Below are positions 11,713 to 21,809 of a DNA stretch of 64,000 nt, piece after piece (positions within the stretch are counted from its first letter, which is position 1; every line of letters starts with the position of its first letter). The stretch covers positions 96,044,943-96,108,942 of the forward strand of contig NC_052518.1 of assembly GCF_014356525.2 (NCBI RefSeq). The letters are read 5' to 3'. Under the pieces are notes generated by a model that worked only from the letters and a program-made list of their open reading frames with translations, made no database searches and had not been told where the DNA came from. Source of the stretch: Nilaparvata lugens. Taxonomy: Eukaryota; Arthropoda; Insecta; Hemiptera; Delphacidae. The translations under genes and the position numbers were made by a program.

Positions 11713-13808
11713 CTGTTTACCCTGTTGTCAGTATTTGCAGTAGCAGAAGTCTTCGGGCTCATTTACAGCATTTAATTGAGATTTTCATTTAATGATAATT
11801 ATTCACTATTAGTCTCGCATTGAAAGAAGTGAACCAGATATGATCATGATGGTAATTATTTGCATACACATGTAAATAATGGAATAATTATTTTACATAC
11901 GACTGATCGAATTTTAATCATTGGGGAGTGTACCCAACTGTGTCAGGAGTATGTAGTGTGATTGCAAATAAATAAATAATCAATATTGACCTATACGAGC
12001 TTCATAAACCTGAGTTAACGCGATGATCAACACCGAGCATTCTTTTTAAAAATGATCATTTATTATCTTGTAATTTATTATCATTTAGTCTTGCCAGTTC
12101 CATAGTGTTTATAGCAACACAAATAACAATAAAACAGTTTTTTCACGAGTGAATAATCAATTCACTTATTATCACTCATTATTATATTCAATTATTATCA
12201 TTTGTTATCATGCCACCCATTGTACGAATACCGTACTGAACATGCTTTGAGCCCAAGCTTTGTATATTTCCAACACTAGCATTATTTTGATACTCATAAC
12301 GGGCTCAAATGTCTCAAAACCAACTATTCATCCCCCAGCAAAATACTTGCTAAGCATCATTATTGTGATGCATCATAAGATTAAAATCTTTAGATATTCG
12401 ATACAGCAATGAGCTTATAGTTGAGCTCGAAATTCTAAGCAATGAGACTTCTGTCTTATTTGAAATGATGAAAGGAATGTGTAAGTAGGAATGATTCAAT
12501 TCACAACACTTTTGTTATTTGGCAAAACAGATTTGTTCATGAACAATATTATTGAATATTTTGTGTTATGCTACTGCAAAATAAATCTGTGAAACATGTC
12601 GGCTGCAAATAACGATAAAAACTTGAAATCATTTCTGGTTAGAAATTCACTTCACCTTGAACAAGTTCTGTTAGGCCTTAACTGTGCTTTGAAAGCTTTA
12701 TATGACTGAGCAGAGTTCTTGGCAGTTATTGCAACCGTAATTAATTCAATCCTTATTACTATAAGGACGTTACTGATAGTGAGGTTTGTCCTCATTAATG
12801 TCGAGGGTATTGAAAATACTAGGAACAAAATATATCTCTTTAATGTTTCTTTTCTTGGCCTGGGTGGAAACCCCCTAAACACTGAATAAATTTATTTTAT
12901 AAATAAATTCAATTACTGAGATTATAATTATACAGGTGTAGGCCTAGGGGTAGGACTAAATTATGATACGCTGGCGTATGAAGAAAATATAAGTATTATT
13001 ATATAAATTAATATTCCAGCACATTTTAGCGGCGTTGATTTGATTCCATGATTTTGGTATAAAACCAACCGAATGCTTACAGATGATTGATTGATTCCCT
13101 ACATACATTTTTGTGGAAAAGTCCTACATCTTCCACCACAGAAGAGGGATCCAGGATCTTCCTAGATTGAAATTCATGAAATTGTTACGATCGTTGGTTT
13201 TTTTAAGTGTTATCATAATTTGATATTATGAAAATTTTGAATTTTATCAAGACCCTACAAAAGTATGAGATCTGGTCGAAAATTGGCTATATTTTGCACC
13301 GAATGACTAGACTATAATAATATTTTTGAATAGTTTTATCATGTGTGTACGGGTGAGTTGGATTAGTTTTATTTGAAAAGCTTGTTGGTTGGCCTTCCAC
13401 CTTGCGCCTTCAGCCTTCCACGTATATTCCACCAGTTAACCTTTCAATGAAGACGAGGACCTTGAAAGAATATTACCAAGCCAGGAATGCGACTGTGATC
13501 TGTATATTGGGTGCAGTTCCTGCATCACTCTTACAAACCAGATCATCCAAATAATCAAACAATGCTCAGCTCAATAAGCCTTCACATCACTTTTTTTCAG
13601 GGTGTGGCAGTTTCAAGATTTACCAGCATGTATTTTTTAATAGATGCTGCTGCTATAGATTACCCATTCAGCTTATATTTTATTCTCTTTATTGACATAA
13701 CAAACATATAGTAGGGCTATCAACAATGTTGTTTCAACAAACTGAATTGTTATTTGCAACTTGTAGTTCTGAGCTTCCTATCGAAATCAAATGCTTCATG
13801 GTGATTAT
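11713..13808. other. AT-rich non-coding stretch
   Basis: No supported gene. The frames are short and without recognisable domains. Around 13440-13560 a slightly more protein-like frame exists but has no clear splice sites or homology that I recognise. It ends at the target site (attat, 13804-13808) of the LTR element that follows. Confidence 0.5.
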
Positions 13809-13951
13809 TGTTTTTTATATCATGTGATGTTACTTAATCACATGATAACTGTTTGATAATATAATAAGTTGTTTAATGAGTTTAGTTTGTTATCTACGTA
13901 AATAAAGATGGTTGCTTCAAATGGCTAAGAATTTATTAAGATATTTAAACA
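13809..13951 (+). repeat. 5' LTR of the Mag-like element
   Basis: 143 bp, begins TG and ends CA. Contains an inner near-palindrome 'atcatgtgat...atcacatgat' and a polyadenylation hexamer (aataaa, in 'gtaaataaagatgg'). Followed without spacer by a TGG-starting primer site. Confidence 0.92.
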
Positions 13952-13966
13952 TGGCGCAGTCCAGGA
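13951..13966 (+). promoter_or_regulatory. Primer-binding site
   Basis: The sequence tggcgcagtccagg starts within one base of the LTR end. A TGG start complementary to the CCA tail of a tRNA is the usual minus-strand primer site. The tRNA species is not determined. Confidence 0.7.
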
Positions 13967-14059
13967 ATTTAACAGAAAAGGAGAATGATAACGACAGGAT
14001 TGAGTGAGTAATAAAATTGGGTAATTATCGTATTATTATTTTTTTCTTAAAAGACGAAC

Positions 14060-15167
14060 ATGGATTTCAACAAGCCAGAACCGTTACTATGCAACGGGGA
14101 AAATGTCTCACAAAATTTCGAATTATTCAGGAAAAATATCGTAAATTATTTTATAGCCACTGAGATAAATAAAAATCCAACCAAATTCAAGTTGCAAGAT
14201 TGAAAAACTTGTTAGGCACTGAAGCTTTGAATCGTTACAAGATGTTAATGAACCAGAAACGGTAGAATCAATATTAAAAATATCAGAGAGCTATTGTTTA
14301 CCACAAAACAATGAGATCATGAATGTATACAATTTCATAGCTTGCAAACAAGAGGAAAGTCAATCATTTAATTCATTCTGTGCAACTTTGAAGGGGCTAG
14401 TGACAAGATGCGAATTTGGAGAGCAAGAGAATAAGTTATTGAAAGCTATTATTGCATTGGGGTTAAGGTCGAAAGAAATGCAACAACGTGTGTTGCGAGA
14501 TAACTCCTCTTTGGAGAAAATAATTGATTATTGTCGCAGTGTTGAAATAGGTGAAAAACATGAGAAGTCAATAAATGAAGAAAAGTCTCGAAAGGAAATG
14601 CACCCAGTTTCCAAGTATGATAAAAGGAAAACTAACTCATATCAGAAGATTGTATGCGGCTATTGCGGAATGCAGCATGTAGAAGGTAGGAGCTGCCCAG
14701 CGTCTGGTAAAAGCTGTAATAAATGTGGTAAGATGAATCATTTTAGCAAAATGTGCCTGAATAAAGCTAGAAGAAATAATTTCAGAGTGAGTGAGCAAAG
14801 GCTACATCAACCATTACATAATGTAGTGGAAAATTCAACAGCAATAGAAGAAGCTCACGAACTTATTGATTCAGTATATTACCTGGTTAACACTGTCAAT
14901 GAAAAGGCTTGGTTCAAAACATTATTAATTGAACATAAACCAGTAAACTTCAAATTAGATACAGGAGCAGAAGTGAATATATTGCCATATGAAATTGTGA
15001 AAGACAGTGTGTTATTGAGTAGGACGAAAAAGAGTAGTGTTCGATTAGAAACATACGGAGGATTTAAAATTTCACCTTTGGGTCAGTTCACTGCTCAAGT
15101 GGAATCAGAAAAAAAAATTGATTTGATAAACTTTGTTGTGGTCAAAGAAGTACAGTACCGATTCTAG
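14060..15167 (+). pseudogene. gag-protease of the Mag-like element, frameshifted
   Basis: An ATG at 14060 opens a Gag N-terminus (MDFNKPEPLLCNGENV...) that meets a stop near 14204. The reading continues in another frame and is then open from about 14319 to 15167 (282 residues from the next Met). This second part has the capsid-like region at residues 1-90. A cysteine/histidine-rich region lies near residues 112-150, with CGYCG, CPASGK and CNKCGK..HF...C motifs. An aspartic protease site LDTGAEVN follows near residue 215. Gag would assemble the particle and bind RNA; the protease would mature it. One frameshift in the N-terminal third separates the two parts, and a further frame change near 15168 separates protease from RT. 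Confidence 0.88.
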
Positions 15168-17654
15168 GCCTTCAAGCTTGTATTCAGTTGAATCTGGTGA
15201 AAAGAGTTGATGAAGTTCAGAAGCAAAGTAGTAACAACAATGTGAAATATAAAACGTATTTTTTTGAAACGTATTCTGATGTGTTTACTGGCTTTGGTTG
15301 TTTCCCCGACAAGTGCAAAATTCGATTATAAAAGGACGCAATGCCACATGCCAGTTCAGCGAGACGTATACCATACCAATGAAAATTCAAGACAAATTTA
15401 AAGAAAAACTTGATGATTTGGTAACCATGAAAATTATTGAATAGGTGGAGGAGCCCGTTGAATGGATTTCAAATGCTGTGATAGTAGAGAAACCTGATGG
15501 ATCCTTAAGAATTTGCATAGACCCTGTACATTTGAACAAGTACATTGTAAGAGAAAGAGTTACAATCCCAACAATACAGGATTTTCATCCTCGTCTAGCA
15601 AATAAAGAGTACTATGCGTTCTTGACATAAAAGATGGATTTTATCACATACTCCTTGATGAACAATCTGCTAAATATTGCAATTTTAGCACTATATTTGG
15701 AACTTATAGAACTTATTCCACGTTCTCCTATTGGCTTATGTAATTTACCAGAATTGTTTCACAAATGTGTTTTAAAGTATTTTGGAGATATTACAGGAGT
15801 AGTGGTCTATTTCGATGATATTTGCATTGCTTCAAACAGCAAAGAAAAACATGACGAGACAGTGAAACAGGTCTTGAACGAGCGAGGAAATTAAACATAA
15901 AATTTAATTTCAAGAAATTTCAATATTGCGTACCTGAAGTGAAGTATTTAGGAATGCTGTTTAATAAATCAGGAATGTTTCCTGATCCCGGAAAAATAAA
16001 GGTTATTGATGATCTCCCCGACCCAACAAATAAAGCTGAACTACAACGTCTGTCGGGGATGGTCAACTATTTGAGAATGTTCATCCCAAATATGTCACAA
16101 ATAGTGTCAACATTGAGAGAATTATTGAAGAAAGATGTCCCTTGGTGTTGTACAGAGATTCATGTAAATGCAATCAATAGCATTAAAAAGGTTCTTACAA
16201 GTGACAAGGTCATTGCTCCCTTTGATTATAAGATTCCAGTTTTAATCCAATATGATGCATCACAAGACGCTTTAGGATGTTGTTTACTACAGAACAACAA
16301 GCCAATTCATTTCTCATCACGATCTATGAAATCTTCTGAATGTGAATATGCCCAAATTGAGAAGGAACTCCTTCTCAAGAAATGATGAATTGACTATACA
16401 TACTGATCATATGCCATTAGTATTATTGAAACTAATTAAACAACATACAGAATAACAGAATTCGTCGATTGAGACTAAAACTAATGCCTTACCGCTTCAG
16501 CCTCCAGTACTTACCTGGGAAAAACATGTATATTGCTGATTATTTGTCAAGGTGCGGTGTAAGAACTAAAGAAAAAGTTGATTTGAGCATGGCGGATATG
16601 GTTCATTGTGTTACTGAGAATGGTGAAGTTGATTTTTCAGAGAAACGCTTGAATGAATTTGTAACAGAAACACAGAATGATGATGTTCTTCGGAAAGTTA
16701 TGGATTATTGTGAAAATGGCTGGCTTATAATATTGCTGATGGAGGAGAACTATGGCATTTTTTCAAAATAAGAAATGAAATACAATTTAGCAAGGGTCTA
16801 TTGTATTATAATTCAAGAATTTGAGAAATTTTATTTTGAATAGGCTCCATGAAACGCACTTAGAAGAAACAAAAATGAACAGCATTGCCTCGAAATTTTA
16901 TTATTGGCCAGGAATAAGAGCAAACATAAAAAATCTGACTGAATCCTGCTCGCTTTGCCAAAAATATAGAAGGTCCAATGTAAGAAGTCCAATGCTTTCT
17001 CATGAAATACCCGATTTTCCATTTTTTTTAATTGGAGTGGATATAGCTGAAGTAAAAGGAATAGCTTATCTCATAGTTGTGGATTATTATTCAAGGTGGC
17101 TTGAAATAACAAAAATGAACAGTAAGACAAGTTCGGCTGTTAAATCTATTTTATCCCAGTTATTTGGCAGGTTTGGAATTCCGCAGATTATAATAGCTGA
17201 TAATAATCCGTTGGCTCCCAAGAAATGATACAGTTCGCAAAGGAGTGGGATTTTAAAATTATTACAATAAGTCCTCGTTATACTCAGTCTAACGGCTTAG
17301 CTGAAAAAGGGGGTGGACATAGCAAAGACTTTGATAAGAAAGTGTGCTGAAAGCAAAATCGATTTAAACTTGAGTTTGCTTAACTATCGGAATAGTTGTG
17401 ATGCGGGTCTCAATCATTCTCCTGCTCAGATAATGTTAGGTCGAATGATAAGAACAAAGTTCCCTTATCCTCAAGATAGTTTGAAACTTCCTCGGAAAGA
17501 AATAGCAGTGCAAATGAAGAACCATAAATTTCAACAGAAAGAAACATACGATAAGCATTCACGGAAACACGTTTCTTATTTCAAAGGAAATCAGCCCATT
17601 TATATCCAAGATTGGAGAACAAAATTATGGGAGCCTGAAGTAGTTAAGCTGTAG
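15168..17654 (+). pseudogene. pol (RT, RNase H, integrase) of the Mag-like element, multiply broken
   Basis: RT fragments: 15445-15630 contains WISNAVIVEKPDGSLRICID. A stop and frameshift follow, and 15634-15894 contains the catalytic YFDDI box. 15939-16385 is the thumb and RNase H start (YLGMLFNKSGMFPDP, then YDASQDALGCCL). A frameshift near 16385 interrupts the TDH motif region, and 16469-16771 has YLPGKNMYIADYLSR at the tether. Integrase: 16821-17228 has the zinc-binding H..H...CSLC region, the core aspartates in GVDIAE and IIADNN, then a frame change. The third acidic residue lies in SNGLAEKG near 17290-17306. 17313-17654 is the C-terminal region with MLGRMIRTKFPYP. At least five lesions make it non-functional, but all domains are recognisable and in order. 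Confidence 0.9.
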
Positions 17655-17799
17655 TGAAGCTGTAGTGAAGAAGTAGTGAAGCTGATGCCCCACGGTCCTA
17701 TGTGGTGAAGTCCAATAGCGGAAGAATATTAAGAAGAAATGAGAGGTTTTTAAGAAGAAGATGAAATCAAAGGAAAGGTTGAAAAAGAAAATGTTTAAG

Positions 17800-17816
17800 A
17801 AAGTAAAAGGGGAAGA
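17800..17816 (+). promoter_or_regulatory. Polypurine tract
   Basis: The purine run gtaaaaggggaaga lies directly before the TG of the 3' LTR, the standard plus-strand priming site of LTR retrotransposons. Confidence 0.75.
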
Positions 17817-17958
17817 TGTTTGTATATCATGTGATGATACTAAATCACATGATAACTGTTTGATAATATAATAAGTTGTTTACTGAGTTTAGTTTGTTAT
17901 TTATATAAATAAAGATGGTTGCTTCAAATGGCTAAGAATTTATTAAGATATTTAAACA
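17817..17958 (+). repeat. 3' LTR of the Mag-like element
   Basis: 142 bp, TG...CA, with the same aataaa signal and 'aagatggttgcttcaaatgg' block as the 5' LTR. Followed by the attat target duplication. Confidence 0.92.
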
Positions 17959-18095
17959 ATTATCACCATGTTCACAGAAATGATTCAACAGTAAATGATG
18001 TACAGTAAATCCAAAATTCAACAGTAAATCTATAATTCAACAGATAAAGTTTGAGTTGACCTGTTATCTCACCTTCTTCCCTGTTATTTTTACTT

Positions 18096-18555
18096 TCCTT
18101 GCCCTACTACCATAGGTAAGGAAAGTATTGCTTTCCAAAAAATCTGGTGTGGTACACTCACACAACTTTCCTTGCTCATTGAACTGTGAGCCTCATTCTC
18201 AAACGAGAATAATTTAGGGGAATAACATAATGACGATTGGCGGCAACATATTTGAAACTACGATCAGACAACTGTAGACTATATGTGTATATATAATTGT
18301 TTTCAGAATACTTTTTCCTCTGTGTAAATTGTGAAATTCGATGATTTTTTTAAAAGTCGTCAAAACAGCTGTTCTACAGATGAAATATCTTGACTATGAC
18401 TGTGTTCTCTTTATAAACTGCTCTACCTACCTACCTCATGCACAAGAAGGAGGTTACAAAGTCCATTTCTCAAGGATAGGGTAGACCCCCCATTAGTTTC
18501 CCAGGAAAAAGACTCATGCCAGTTGATAGAGCTGATAAATAACTATACAGGGTAT
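18096..18555 (+). repeat. Partial unit of the ~1.1-kb tandem repeat, left of the LTR complex
   Basis: Carries, in order, an actttccttgccctactacc segment, 'ctggtgtggtacactcacac', 'ttccttgctcat', a TTT-rich middle, 'ctacctacctacctcatgca' and 'gttgatagagctgataaata'. These correspond to positions 26500-26885 of the array at 25.6-32.5 kb. The copy stops at 18555, where the LTR element begins. Together with 25580-32562 it shows that the LTR complex sits inside one array. Confidence 0.8.
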
Positions 18556-19207
18556 TATCACGTACACCCTGAGTAGCTTCAGAGGTGGGTGATTGATACC
18601 CAGGTGTTGCTCCTGGATGACTTCGCTCAGTCGTAATGTGGGCGGGGAAAGGAGGCAAGTCGAAGTTCCTCTTCCTTCTTCTTTGTGCCTCAGCTGGCGT
18701 GAACAGCACCTCCTGGTACTTCTGACGGCGTGAAGGTCGCTCTCTTCTCTGATGACACCACTTTGATGTGATTTTGTATCGGCCTTACGGCCTCGGTTCC
18801 GCTCCAGTGGAGTAGGAAAAGGAAGGACAGACAGGATAGGGACGGCAGACAACGGTCCGCTGTGCCCTAGGGAGATGGAAGGTTAGGGACGTACAGCAGC
18901 CAAGGGGCCGCTGTACCAGGGCAGGAGGTCGGGGACGTACGGCAGCCAACGGGCCGCTGTACCAGGAGCAGGAAGGTTGTGAGCGGAATGCTGTGGTCTG
19001 GGGCTCGTCCGGCCTTTAAATACTCCCCCAAAGTGGAGGGGATGGAGTTGAGCCGCCGCCAGAGGCGGTGGAAATCGTCTTGATGCGCGGAAGATGGTGC
19101 GCCATCGGTACCTCCCTTATCTCCGCGGTCGGTTAGCATTGCTGATAGCTGAGCGTCTTTCAATAATATTATTTATTATTTTCTCATCACAATTTTACTT
19201 TGTGACA
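18556..19207 (-). repeat. LTR, short form (one minisatellite unit)
   Basis: 652 bp, TGTCAC...GTGATA on the minus strand. It carries U3 sequence, a TATA-like tatttaaagg at 19022-19013, a single 47-bp unit, and the same terminal 290 bp as the long LTR. It differs from the 23990-25579 LTR at few positions apart from the number of minisatellite units. Confidence 0.88.
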
Positions 19208-19335
19208 CCCCACTCCTACTTGGGGGGGGGGGGTGTTCGGAGCCCTCTATGGCACCACCTTAAAAGGCGTGAGCCATCTAGGCATCACCTTAAGAGGTGT
19301 ACACCTTCCATGCATCACCTTTAGAGGTGTATGCC
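19208..19335 (-). other. 3' UTR of the gag element: PPT, G12 run and triple 30-bp repeat
   Basis: Next to the LTR is the minus-strand purine tract aagtaggagtggg, preceded by a homopolymer (12 G on the plus strand). Three imperfect copies of a 30-bp unit follow, with 'cacctt' at 19256, 19286 and 19316. Each unit carries a small dyad around caccttaaaaggcg. The gag stop codon lies inside the third unit. The same arrangement occurs at 21697-21824. Confidence 0.7.
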
Positions 19336-21252
19336 ACTCACTATGAGTGTCATCCATGCCTGGTCTACAGGCACATATTTACATCGTCCATTTGATAATC
19401 GGACTTTCATGCGTGGCTTGCCGGCCCGTTTGCGCTTGCCTGATGTTGTGTTGCGGTGGCACAGCACTGGATCCATATTTCGAGAGGGGCCTGGTCTGGG
19501 TTCCTGGGACTGTGGGACTACTTCATTGGTAGTTGAAGACTGCGTTTGCTCTTCCACATCCATTTCAGTTGAGGAGGGTATTGACTCCTCCACATCCATG
19601 ACAGTAGGGGGTGGTATTGACTCTTCCACATCCCTCTCGGAGTTACCACTTGTGTTGGTGGCTGGGGCATGAATTGTAGCCCGCCGTTCAGAGTCATTCA
19701 TCTCATTCCTGTGATCCATCACTATGTTGCCCGAAGATGCTTGTTCTGGGATATATGACAATTCCGCCCTGGCATCAATCAAAGCATTGGGTTCGACTCT
19801 GTTCAAACCAAACTGCATGAATATCCTTTTGTCGCGATCCTTGTTGTCCTGAGATTCGGATAGTACAGCTGATATTGTTGGGACTGCTGTTGTCTTAGTC
19901 CCCAATAAGAGAGATCGCGACATTATTTGCGGACTTGTAGGATTCAGTTGGGGAGGATCCCACTCTACCTCTCTCGTGAATGTGTGAATATTCACCCTGT
20001 TTTCACGCATAAATTCCATGCCTAATAGCAACTCTTGTCCAAGTCCATCCAGTATAGACGCCACTAGTGGAACTGTGATTTGTCCTATAGTGACATTAGT
20101 TGTCAGCTTCCCATTTAATGGGGTAGATCGTCCATCAGCTAATATTGCGTGGTGATGAGTTGGTACCTTCCTTATCATCCCTATTTTTTGGAGAACTTCA
20201 TAAACCTCATTACTCATATAATTAGCTTCAGCGCCACTATCTAGCAATGCCCGACACTTTTTACCTCCGATTGTCACAGTAATGAATAGTCTGTTGTCCC
20301 TTGATGACTCTTCAATCACAGGAATCCTGTGTGCCGTTCGCATTACTGCTGTCTTGTTCGGAGTTTTATTCTCCTTCTGCACATCACAGACACATATCAG
20401 TGCTCTCTTTCCGCTCCTTTTACATGGTGGAATATCGGGACAGTGTGATCTCCAGTGCCCGGTCTCTTGTATTGCCCACACATGGGTTCAGACTCACTAA
20501 GAGATGGTCTGTTACTAGTAGGGGTTATAACTGTCTCAACCTTGAGCCTTGTAATCTTTTTCGTGTCCTCAATCATGTGAACTCTCGAATTCTGTCTATT
20601 CTGTTTCTCCTCTGCTTTTATTTGTTCATACTCCCTCGCGAATTTTTCCAATTCGTTGATACTATGAACATCTGATTGCCGAATATACAATTTGTACCGT
20701 GGGAGGAGATTCTTATACACTCTCTTTAATTTATTCTCGTCTGTAAAACCTCCTCGACGCCTCATGAGTGTCAGTATATCTTCGAGAAATTCGTCAAATG
20801 ATTCACCTTCCCTTTGCTTCCTTGCCTGAATTAGATTCTCGAGGTCCTCCTCATAGGTAAGTGGGTAGTAGCGTGATCTGAAATCTGTCACAAAATTGTC
20901 CCATGATTTCCACTGGTCACGACGATTACGCATCCATAGAATAGCTTTACCAACTAGTAATTCAGGAAGGGCAACTAGTAGTTGGTTGCCAGTAAGCCCA
21001 TAGGCTTGTTGTAGCTCGTCTAGCCTTTCTAGAAAGCTGGGAGCATCTGATTGGCCATCAAAAGACAGTCTCCAGCTTCTTACTTTGTCACATACCGCCC
21101 CTGGGTCCATGAGGGGGTTTGTGTGAATGTTGGTTCCAACTTCAGCATGAGTACCTGTTGCTGAGTGTCCAGATTCCTCACTGCTTCCGCTCACTATTCC
21201 GGGTCTTGGGCTGGGATAACGTACAGCCATCTTCTTATGTTGTTCTACTAAC
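19321..21252 (-). pseudogene. Second gag/protease copy: 5'-truncated and frameshifted
   Basis: Nearly identical to the intact copy at 21810-23942, but it starts at about codon 69 because it is joined to minisatellite sequence of the truncated LTR at 21251-21254. It also has a one-base deletion in a C run near 20457 (four C in the intact copy, three here). The deletion falls in the zinc-knuckle codons and splits the frame into 21230-20397 and 20481-19321. The distal frame still contains the protease motif LLDSGAEANY. It probably cannot give a full Gag. Confidence 0.88.
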
Positions 21253-21253
21253 C

Positions 21254-21696
21254 GCTGTGCCCTAGGTAGATGGGAGGACAGGGACGGCAGACAACGGTCC
21301 GCTGTGCCCTAGGGAGATGGGAGGACAGGGACGGCAGACAACGGTCCGCTGTGCCCTAGGGAGATGGAAGGTTAGGGACGTACAGCAGCCAAGGGGCCGC
21401 TGTACCAGGGCAGGAGGTCGGGGACGTACGGCAGCCAACGGGCCGCTGTACCAGGAGCAGGAAGGTTGTGAGCGGAATGCTGTGGTCTGGGGCTCGTCCG
21501 GCCTTTAAATACTCCCCCAAAGTGGAGGGGATGGAGTTGAGCCGCCGCCAGAGGCGGTGGAAATCGTCTTGATGCGCGGAAGATGGTGCGCCATCGGTAC
21601 CTCCCTTATCTCCGCGGTCGGTTAGCATTGCTGATAGCCGAGCGTCTTTCAATAATATTATTTATTATTTTCTCGTCACAATTTTACTTTGTGACA
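21254..21696 (-). repeat. LTR, truncated middle copy
   Basis: Starts with TGTCAC at 21696, has TATA-like tatttaaagg at 21511-21502, and runs into two minisatellite units. It is then fused at 21251-21254 to gag codon ~69 of the second internal copy. The distal LTR part, the primer site and the gag start are absent, so this is a recombination or deletion junction. Confidence 0.85.
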
Positions 21697-21709
21697 CCCC
21701 ACTCCTACT
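21697..21709 (-). promoter_or_regulatory. Polypurine tract of intact gag copy
   Basis: Minus-strand aagtaggagtgggg abuts the TGTCAC start of the downstream LTR, the expected plus-strand primer position. Confidence 0.65.
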
Positions 21710-21809
21710 TGGGGGGGGGGGGTGTTCGGAGCCCTCTATGGCACCACCTTAAAAGGCGTGAGCCATCTAGGCATCACCTTAAGAGGTGTACACCTTCCAT
21801 GCATCACCT

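Larger units (their letters stand above)
13809..17958 (+). mobile_element. Complete-structure Ty3/gypsy (Mag-like) LTR retrotransposon, inactive
   Basis: A 4.15-kb element bounded by two LTRs (13809-13951 and 17817-17958) and flanked by a perfect 5-bp target duplication (attat at 13804-13808 and 17959-17963). Internal order is PBS, gag with two-part zinc knuckle, protease, RT, RNase H, integrase, PPT, which is the Ty3/gypsy order. The two-part knuckle (CxxCGxxH...C followed by CPASGKSCNKCGK..HF...C) resembles Mag-clade Gag. The LTRs differ at roughly seven or eight positions, about 5 percent, so the insertion is not recent. Multiple frameshifts and stops block the polyprotein. Confidence 0.93.

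Noticed and set aside
13440..13560. Acidic, Cys-containing plus-strand frame as a possible exon
   Set aside because: No convincing donor/acceptor pair, no family match recalled, isolated in non-coding DNA.
15634..15700. Alternative short protein start in the RT region
   Set aside because: Out-of-frame reading produced by a frameshift. The true RT frame lies in the neighbouring phase until about 15720.
19094..19532. Plus-strand frames over the LTR and gag, repeated at 21583-22161
   Set aside because: Antisense shadows of the minus-strand LTR and gag; identical in both copies because the cassette is duplicated.
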